This document shows positions 58,073 through 64,000 of a DNA stretch of 64,000 nucleotides, piece after piece. Source of the DNA: Epithemia pelagica (lineage: Eukaryota; Bacillariophyta; Bacillariophyceae; Surirellales; Surirellaceae); the NCBI GenBank assembly GCA_946965045.2, contig OX337232.1:124001-188000 (forward strand). The letters run 5' to 3'. The first letter of the stretch is position 1, and the number at the start of each line of letters is the position of its first letter. A model generated the notes under the pieces. It was not told the DNA's origin. It did not search any database and was given only the letters and a program-made list of their open reading frames with translations. The position numbers and the translations under genes are program-made.

Positions 58073-59929
58073 TCACCACCCACAGAGGAGCTTCCGAATG
58101 TGTTCGAATGTGGTTTGTGTGAGACCTTTCGTCAAGATGTCGGCGCGTTGTTGTGTCGTATCCACTTTGACGACTCGCAGCCGATCACTGATATGCTGTC
58201 GAAACCAATGAATCTTAACAGCGTAGTATTTCGATCGTGGTGTGATCCGCCCGGGTTCTAGGTTGGCCAAAGTCAAGGCTCCCATGTTATCTTCCCAAAT
58301 TGTCGTTTTAAATGTTGTTGTGTATTCTTTGCTGAGCCCAACTCCTTCTGCAACGTGGGTCAGCAACTCTTGTAGTGGTAGGACCGATTTCAACGACTCA
58401 CTCAGTGCGTTATATTCGGCCTCCATAGTGCTCAAGGCAATGGATGTTTGTAGTTTACTTGTCCAAACCATGGGACAATTTGCCAGACAGATCACAAATC
58501 CTGTACGACTTTTCACACAGGTCGAGTCCAGCTTTTCTTCATATGGCCACAATCCAGCGAAGTCGGCGTCGACAAAACAATCGATGTCCAGACTTGTGGC
58601 GGGCTTAAGGATCAGTCCTTGGTCTTGCGTGTGCTTAAGGTACTGTCCAATCTTTTCAACCGCTTGCTCATGGGATCTCTTTGGACTGAAAGCAAAGCGT
58701 GCACATTGGCTCACCGCATAGGTAATGTCGGGGCGACTGTGTGCCTGTAAATATTGTAGCATCCCAATCACACTTGCATAATTGTATCTGCCTTGTGGGG
58801 GATCTCCATTCTTGTCCTCTATCAGGGGCTTAGAAAGAGCTGGGGTACAACTCCGGTCCAAGTCACCAACTTGTAGGGCCTCTAAGATGCGTTTAATCAA
58901 GCCCTTCTGTACTAGCTTGATTGTTCCTTGGGTCTCGTCCCTTTCAATATGGACACCCAGAAAACCAGCAACGCTATCCTCAACATCGAGTTCTGCGTGC
59001 TCTTCGGTTTTCAGTCTGTTGAGTACCTCATCAATGTACTCTCTTTTGGGACTGTAAAATAGCGTGTCATCCACATAGACTACGGCTATTACCTTGTCCG
59101 AAATAAATAGGCATGGATCAACCGAGTCCTGGGCAACAAAGCCGACTCGTTCCAATTGCCCTTTAAAGTGTTGAAAGAAATTCCGTGGGGCTTGTTTCAG
59201 GCCGTACAGTGAACGCTTCAGCTTCAGTACTTTGCCGTCTTGTCCGAATCCTCTGGGCATCTCAACGTAGACACCGCTCCTTTCCCGCTCTTGACGTGTC
59301 ATTGAGTCCCATTTGGGATCACGATCAATTGGGGCGTGAAGGAATGCCGCAGTATAGTCTACCTGCACCGTTGCAAGGTTAAGGATAATCGACAGGATAA
59401 GCATTAGGCGGACTGTAGTCCAGTTCACCACTGGAGCAAAGGTGTCGAAGAAGTCTATCCCTTCCACCTGGTAATCTCCACGAGCACAGAATCGTGCTTT
59501 CAACTTCTTGACCGTTCCATCTGGGAAACGCTTTCTCTTGAACGCCCAAGTTGATGGGATGACGTTCATCCAAGGTTCGCGATCGACGACTATCCAGGCT
59601 TTCATCAGGCGGAATAGCGTATCGATCTCCTTCTTGCATGCTTCCATGAAGCCAGCAGCATCTGGTCCACTCATGGCTTCGTTCCATCGTGGGTTATCTG
59701 CTGCGTCGGCCTTGGTAATGAGGAACATCGGATGCATAGCTTCCACAGTTCCCGTCTTAGGGTTGGTGTTCATAGCTAGGATGCGACTCATCAGCGTTGA
59801 CTGAGATGACTTGAGGTCACGAATGGTTGAGGTCCAATCAAGTCTTGCCAGGAATGAATCGTTAAGGCAGTCACGTTTCACCTTGAGTCGCGCATAATCG
59901 TCGTGACCAAATAAGGCTTGTTCTTTCAT
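58073..59929 (-). CDS. Copia Pol, reverse transcriptase-RNase H part (second element)
   Basis: The reading frame has 618 codons. RT motifs: FDTFAPVVNWTTVRLML, VQVDYTAAFLHAPI, LKRSLYGLKQAPRNF, AVVYVDDTLFYSP. RNase H: DCFVDADFAGLW, STMEAEYNALSESL and TTIWEDNMGALTLA. The C-terminus TTQQRADILTKGLTQTTFEHIRK is typical of copia. It starts with ATG AAA where the upstream integrase frame ends, in an ATGA overlap and a -1 frame. In most copia elements this is one continuous Pol. Here either a single-base indel split it, or translation couples or shifts at the junction. Confidence 0.8.
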   Translation of the reverse strand: MKEQALFGHDDYARLKVKRDCLNDSFLARLDWTSTIRDLKSSQSTLMSRILAMNTNPKTGTVEAMHPMFLITKADAADNPRWNEAMSGPDAAGFMEACKKEIDTLFRLMKAWIVVDREPWMNVIPSTWAFKRKRFPDGTVKKLKARFCARGDYQVEGIDFFDTFAPVVNWTTVRLMLILSIILNLATVQVDYTAAFLHAPIDRDPKWDSMTRQERERSGVYVEMPRGFGQDGKVLKLKRSLYGLKQAPRNFFQHFKGQLERVGFVAQDSVDPCLFISDKVIAVVYVDDTLFYSPKREYIDEVLNRLKTEEHAELDVEDSVAGFLGVHIERDETQGTIKLVQKGLIKRILEALQVGDLDRSCTPALSKPLIEDKNGDPPQGRYNYASVIGMLQYLQAHSRPDITYAVSQCARFAFSPKRSHEQAVEKIGQYLKHTQDQGLILKPATSLDIDCFVDADFAGLWPYEEKLDSTCVKSRTGFVICLANCPMVWTSKLQTSIALSTMEAEYNALSESLKSVLPLQELLTHVAEGVGLSKEYTTTFKTTIWEDNMGALTLANLEPGRITPRSKYYAVKIHWFRQHISDRLRVVKVDTTQQRADILTKGLTQTTFEHIRKLLCGW

Positions 59930-62874
59930 CGTTCGCGCGAGTACGCAGCATACTTAGGATTGGGCTTGCGTGCGCGCTTGCCACGACCAAAATGCATTTC
60001 ATCCGGCTGTTCCAGGTGCTGGGCACGTCTCATTTTCTCCTGTGCCCGGACTGGATCTTCCACATCCTGCTCCTCATTCTCAAAAATCACAACTTCGTCT
60101 CCAGAGTCAATGGTGGAGTTGTTTGGGCCGTCCCATACTCCATCCATCACCAAAGGAGGAATCAAGTCCTGGGGATCGTTGTCAGGAGGAGCTGCTGGTG
60201 GATTTGGCTCCACATCCAAATCAAGGGGAGGAAAAAGAGGTTCCCCATCGTTGATCTCACCATCACCATTGTCCTCTCCCTCTGGAGCCAAGGGCACCAG
60301 AGCTCCCTCTGGAGCGGCCGCTCCCTCTGGAGCAGGGGCGCGTGGAGGAAGGATAGGAGGCATAGGCAAGGGGTTAATACGAGCCATGTCGTTTTGGTGG
60401 TGCCGTAGGGCATCAATCTCTTCAGGAGTGAGCCAATCTTGGTGGAGGGGTGGTGGCTGGGGCTGCTCGTCCTCAAAGTCACCATCATCAATTCGCTCCA
60501 GACCAGAGGCCACCAACTGGTCCCAAAAAGACCCAGTAAACATATCTTGTTGTAGGACACCGCCGGTTTCGGCATTAGGAACACTTGAAAAGAGGTCGTT
60601 GTAGACGACGTGATATTGCGGGCTAACATAGCCAGTCGCAATATTCAGAATTAAGCCCACCGTGCTAGAATGGTCGGGAGAAACGCCAAGATATTGCCCT
60701 CGTCGGGCACGTGGCGACCATTTAGGGAGCTTCTTTCCGTCCTGAATCTTGGGGTCCAGTACATAGACTGGGCATCCCCACACATGGCTTCGATGTAGAT
60801 GGTCCAAGGTAGGGAAGACTGTGCCAGAGAAAAGTTCAAGCGGGGCCATAAACGAGCCACGCTTGGGAAGGTTATTCCACATCCATACTGCGTGGTTGAG
60901 GGCAAATGGCCAGAGGCTTAAATCGTGAGCATGCTCAGGCCAGTGCAACACAGCGTGTAGCATCATAGTACGGGCCCAAGAGGTTACCGTACGAACGCCG
61001 CGCTCGGCCACACCGTTTTGGTGATGGGCCCCCACACCAGAAAACGACAGGGACTGACCAGCATGTTTCACTGCGTCCACAAACTTGGTATTGCCAAAAG
61101 GGGCATTATCCGCCAGATACGACTTGACGGTGACTCCATGGTCCTGTGCAAACCGTTCGAACTGAAGTTTGGCTTCGATGGTTTCACCAGTGTTTAGGGA
61201 GACTTGATGTACACAATGCATTAGTCCCGTAGCATGGTCGATAAAGAGCGTGCCGCCAGTGTACTGGTCCTTCTTTGGTTCTTTGCCGCGTGTATGCGGA
61301 AGACGGCCAGTCAACGTCGAGTCATATTGGTCAAGACTGACGCAGTCACCGGGACGAAGATTATTTGACCGAGTGACCATAAAACGACCATCCTTGGTGT
61401 TAGTGTGCTGTGTGTTTGCACCGCGACGCCGCTGTTTTCCCAATTGACAGGCGGCACATCGCAAACCGTTGACGGGACAACTTGACACGTGACGGTGTCG
61501 TGTCCGAAGGATTCGGCGTCGATCGGTTTTAGGATCTCGACACAAATCTTGGATCCACTCAAAATTCGCATGGCTTAGCTTCCAGTGCCATGTCAACAGC
61601 TCTCTTTGAGCCTGTGTTACATTTTGATTCACTTCGTCCGCTACCGACATCAAACCATGACAATCAAACTCTTTGGACAATGCCATGACATCTTCAAAGG
61701 CAAGTCCCATCTTGGTTTGGCGGCCAGACAGCATTAAGGGGAGATTGCTGTTGGGATGAAAGGGAAACTCTAGTTCGCTTCCATCATGAAGAGTCAACCT
61801 GGAACGGAAGGCATTAACCGACAATTCGCCTTTGGCTTGTTCTTGGAAGTAGGTTTGGGGGCTAAACAGGCGGATTTGCGCCTCTGGAACGTAATAGGCA
61901 CGTGTTCGGATGGTTCGTACCACTCCAAACACGTCCTTCAGTGTCCAGGCAGCCATCCCTACTCCAACCACAGTCGTTGTACTCGACAATCCATTGAGCT
62001 CGGTTGTCTCGCAATCCTTGATTGGTCCATCGAAATCTTCCAGCCGAGGAGTCAAAGACGTTGATGCTCCTGTATCAATCACTACAGGAAGGTCGGCATC
62101 ATCGGCTGCATTGAGATAGACTGACATGCGTTGCTGCAGCAAAGGTGGCAGTGATCCTTGTTTGACTTGGGAAGGCACAGCACCAGTCAGCTTGGCAGCA
62201 GCAATCATTGCTTTCTGCATGCGTTTCTTTGGTGCATGACTTTTGGAGAAAGGTGACCCACTCAGTACCCGTATAGCGTGGAACTGGGCTAGAGGATCTG
62301 GACCTTTTCTTGGCCAAGGCTTGAAGATGGCATCTTCCAGCTCCTCCATCGTTCCAAACCAACGAGAAAGTCGCTCTGATGTTCGATCTGGCGGCTCCTC
62401 TTGTTGTATTGTCCACGTTGTAGGGACATAGATTCCTTGGAAGTTAAACTCATAGCTATCCGTTGCACTTCTTCGTGGTATGGTAGCTTTCTTGTGTTTC
62501 GGTTTCTTGCCTCGCCTTGCGCGTCGTCTTGGAAGGCGCGCTCTGGCTTTGGTAAAGGGAGTCCGTTGAATATCAATCGTACCAGCCCATGTAACCGTCG
62601 AATCCGTTACGACGTTAAAGGCCATACTCTGTGTGGTAAAGCGCCGTCGTACGTGATAAATCCGAGTCTTGCGACGTCGTCGTATCTGGTTGGGACCAAA
62701 CATCGCACGCGAAAAAGGGTTGCGTCCACGTGCACCTCCCTCTCGCAAACAGATGGAGACGAAAGACGCACAAGCGAACGGACAAAGGGGGCAATACTGT
62801 GACTCAAAGGACAAGGCCCAGTGCATCATGGAACGAAAACACAAAACGAGGATCACAGAAAAAGAAAACAACAA
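59926..62874 (-). CDS. Copia Pol, protease-integrase part (second element)
   Basis: The frame is continuous from just after the gag UGA (62967-62965). The first ATGs are at 62829 and 62826, so translation probably enters from gag. Protease VVIDTGASTSLTP; integrase zinc site WHWKLSHANF ... CAACQLGKQRR; catalytic residues in SLDQYDS, LADNAPF and AERGVRTV. The region before the protease is Arg/Lys-rich (RRRKTR, RLPRRRARRGKKPKHKK). After the integrase comes a Pro/Glu/Asp-rich tail with repeated APEGA units, ending RKPNPKYAAYSRER and then a stop that overlaps the RT frame start. Confidence 0.78.
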   Translation of the reverse strand: MLFSFSVILVLCFRSMMHWALSFESQYCPLCPFACASFVSICLREGGARGRNPFSRAMFGPNQIRRRRKTRIYHVRRRFTTQSMAFNVVTDSTVTWAGTIDIQRTPFTKARARLPRRRARRGKKPKHKKATIPRRSATDSYEFNFQGIYVPTTWTIQQEEPPDRTSERLSRWFGTMEELEDAIFKPWPRKGPDPLAQFHAIRVLSGSPFSKSHAPKKRMQKAMIAAAKLTGAVPSQVKQGSLPPLLQQRMSVYLNAADDADLPVVIDTGASTSLTPRLEDFDGPIKDCETTELNGLSSTTTVVGVGMAAWTLKDVFGVVRTIRTRAYYVPEAQIRLFSPQTYFQEQAKGELSVNAFRSRLTLHDGSELEFPFHPNSNLPLMLSGRQTKMGLAFEDVMALSKEFDCHGLMSVADEVNQNVTQAQRELLTWHWKLSHANFEWIQDLCRDPKTDRRRILRTRHRHVSSCPVNGLRCAACQLGKQRRRGANTQHTNTKDGRFMVTRSNNLRPGDCVSLDQYDSTLTGRLPHTRGKEPKKDQYTGGTLFIDHATGLMHCVHQVSLNTGETIEAKLQFERFAQDHGVTVKSYLADNAPFGNTKFVDAVKHAGQSLSFSGVGAHHQNGVAERGVRTVTSWARTMMLHAVLHWPEHAHDLSLWPFALNHAVWMWNNLPKRGSFMAPLELFSGTVFPTLDHLHRSHVWGCPVYVLDPKIQDGKKLPKWSPRARRGQYLGVSPDHSSTVGLILNIATGYVSPQYHVVYNDLFSSVPNAETGGVLQQDMFTGSFWDQLVASGLERIDDGDFEDEQPQPPPLHQDWLTPEEIDALRHHQNDMARINPLPMPPILPPRAPAPEGAAAPEGALVPLAPEGEDNGDGEINDGEPLFPPLDLDVEPNPPAAPPDNDPQDLIPPLVMDGVWDGPNNSTIDSGDEVVIFENEEQDVEDPVRAQEKMRRAQHLEQPDEMHFGRGKRARKPNPKYAAYSRER

Positions 62875-62964
62875 CCAAACTGAGGTTACCCAGGTATCCC
62901 TCCTGGGAAGAGAGGTTTGAGGGAAAGGGTGGCCTGCATCGACACGAGGTCGACGGCCACGCCA

Positions 62965-64000
62965 TCAAGATAAGTTCTGCACCTGGGTCATTAAAGACTC
63001 AAGGGTGCGCTCAAGAACGCGACGAGACTGAGCGTGGGTCGTCGCAGCAGAGCCAGTGGCAGCAACATTGGCAGTGGCACCAGCAAACCGCACTGGGGAG
63101 GTCGAGGTCGAAGAGTCGGTTGCTGGAGCGGCTTGATCATTGGCAACATTGCCTTGAGGCTTGTTCCAACGTTTGGTAGTGGCATCCCAGTGCATGGTTT
63201 TGCCATCAATGATGCGCTTGCCATTCTCGTCGGACGAAGGAGGGCGCCACTTGTTAGAGCTACGGTTACGATCGCCATTGCCGTTGCCAGCGCTGGCCTT
63301 CTTCTTGGCCTGATATTTTTGACGATTGGCCTCAATGAGGGCTTCGTTCTTTGGTTTGGGGCAGTCCTTGATGGTATGTTCCCCACCACAGTTCCAACAG
63401 ACGGGCTTCCATTTCCGAGAACCGCCTGAATCAGCCGTGAGGCCACCAGCCGTGAATGTAGAGGGGCTTCCCCGTGTCTTGCTCCCCGTCCAATCGTTGG
63501 AGCGACAAAGGGAGAGATATTCTTGCTCGGCTAGATCCAACAAGGCTTCAACAGAGGGGATCTGGAACTGTGCTTGGGTAGATGGCGTAGAGCGAGTCAA
63601 GGCGCCAGCAATGCGTGCTTGGCTCTCAATTAGCTCAAACACTTTATTAAACTGATCCACGGAACTAGTCTGTAAGACCTTTAGAACCGTTTTAGAGAAA
63701 TCATCGGGAACATTCGAAATTGCCTCCAATCGTTCGTGAGCACCGAGGATGAGGCTTACGATCTTAGAAACATTCTCCCCACGGACTTTAGAAATCTTAA
63801 GATTTTCAACTGTGTCTACAAGATTCTTCGTTGCTTGTTCGGTGTGGGTCACGAGAAGCTTCATCATGATCACAAAAAGTAAAGGACCACCTTGCTGTTC
63901 GGTCTTGTAACGTTTGTACCGTTCATAGACCTTGGTCCAAAGGGAATTCTTCATGCTGGCCTCAAGTTGCTTCGCGGTTAACATTAAGTTTTCACGATAC
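62965..64000 (-). CDS. Copia Gag, 5'-incomplete (second element)
   Basis: At least 345 codons, with the frame still open at the window edge, so the true start may lie outside. It contains LWTKVYERYKRYK near the visible N-terminus, a helical capsid-like middle, and a classic CCHC zinc knuckle CWNCGGEHTIKDCPKP, followed by an Asn/Ser-rich spacer. It ends LESLMTQVQNLS and UGA, in the same frame as pol. Its sequence and knuckle type (CCHC) differ from the Gag of the first element. Confidence 0.75.
   Translation of the reverse strand, partial: YRENLMLTAKQLEASMKNSLWTKVYERYKRYKTEQQGGPLLFVIMMKLLVTHTEQATKNLVDTVENLKISKVRGENVSKIVSLILGAHERLEAISNVPDDFSKTVLKVLQTSSVDQFNKVFELIESQARIAGALTRSTPSTQAQFQIPSVEALLDLAEQEYLSLCRSNDWTGSKTRGSPSTFTAGGLTADSGGSRKWKPVCWNCGGEHTIKDCPKPKNEALIEANRQKYQAKKKASAGNGNGDRNRSSNKWRPPSSDENGKRIIDGKTMHWDATTKRWNKPQGNVANDQAAPATDSSTSTSPVRFAGATANVAATGSAATTHAQSRRVLERTLESLMTQVQNLS

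Larger units (their letters stand above)
57741..64000 (-). mobile_element. Second Ty1/copia-type element, 5' end outside the window
   Basis: It carries gag (partial), protease-integrase and RT-RNase H frames on the reverse strand, a different copia lineage from the element at 43.4-49.7 kb (different protease, IN and zinc-knuckle sequences). The pol frame is broken once, between integrase and RT. Confidence 0.8.

Noticed and set aside
1-64000. tRNA genes and CRISPR arrays
   Set aside because: No cloverleaf with a T-loop GGTTCGAATCC-type block was found outside coding sequence, and no evenly spaced direct repeats with unique spacers exist; the AAAGTCTGACATT repeats are too few and their spacers are related.

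Overview
The window looks like nuclear DNA of a diatom, probably a pennate one. The evidence is (1) Ty1/copia-like elements with diatom-type Gag and Pol, (2) a protein with a bipartite plastid leader carrying an AFAP motif, (3) short GT-AG introns of 85-130 bp in otherwise intron-poor genes, (4) long Ser/Thr/Asn/Gln-rich low-complexity stretches, and (5) strong Kozak contexts (CCACCATGG). The genus cannot be told from sequence alone. No tRNA, rRNA or CRISPR array was seen.

Layout. 0.9-3 kb: two tandem BTB/KCTD-like genes, the first frame-shifted. 3.8-6 kb: a divergent pair, a YkgJ-type Cys-cluster protein (-) and a COQ10-type coenzyme Q-binding protein (+). 7-8.4 kb: a disordered protein of unknown function. 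11.9-17.7 kb: a three-exon OSCA/CSC1 mechanosensitive channel with a very large low-complexity insertion. 18.4-19.1 kb: a plastid-targeted protein. 19.6-34.4 kb and again 55-57.7 kb: a multicopy family of small proteins with a U1-like C2H2 zinc finger and a conserved core around LELAVWKF. There are ten largely intact copies and several decayed ones. 36.2-41.2 kb: a large hybrid histidine kinase (multi-TM, PAS, HisKA/HATPase, REC, HPt). 42.2-42.9 kb: a DsbA/FrnE-type oxidoreductase. 43.4-49.7 kb: a complete, very young copia element with 461-bp LTRs. 51.5-52.7 kb: a decayed duplicate of the 3' end of the kinase gene. 52.9-54.3 kb: a secreted fasciclin (FAS1) protein. 58-64 kb: a second copia-like element running off the right edge.

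The locus has been shaped by local duplication. The zinc-finger genes spread by tandem duplication (19.3-21.6 kb), by a direct segmental duplication (22.4-23.9 and 25.5-27.5 kb), and by an inverted duplication (28.0-34.5 versus 55.0-57.7 kb). The inverted arms differ by a 3.7-kb intact non-LTR retrotransposon with R2/CRE-like architecture, which sits in the shared promoter of two divergent family members. The other arm preserves the empty site.

Both copia elements have gag and pol in the same frame, separated by a single UGA. In the complete element a GC-rich stem-loop lies 8 nt downstream of the UGA, which suggests stop-codon readthrough. Upstream of the kinase gene are a dense TGACGT/ACGTCA cluster and a 292-bp MITE-like element.
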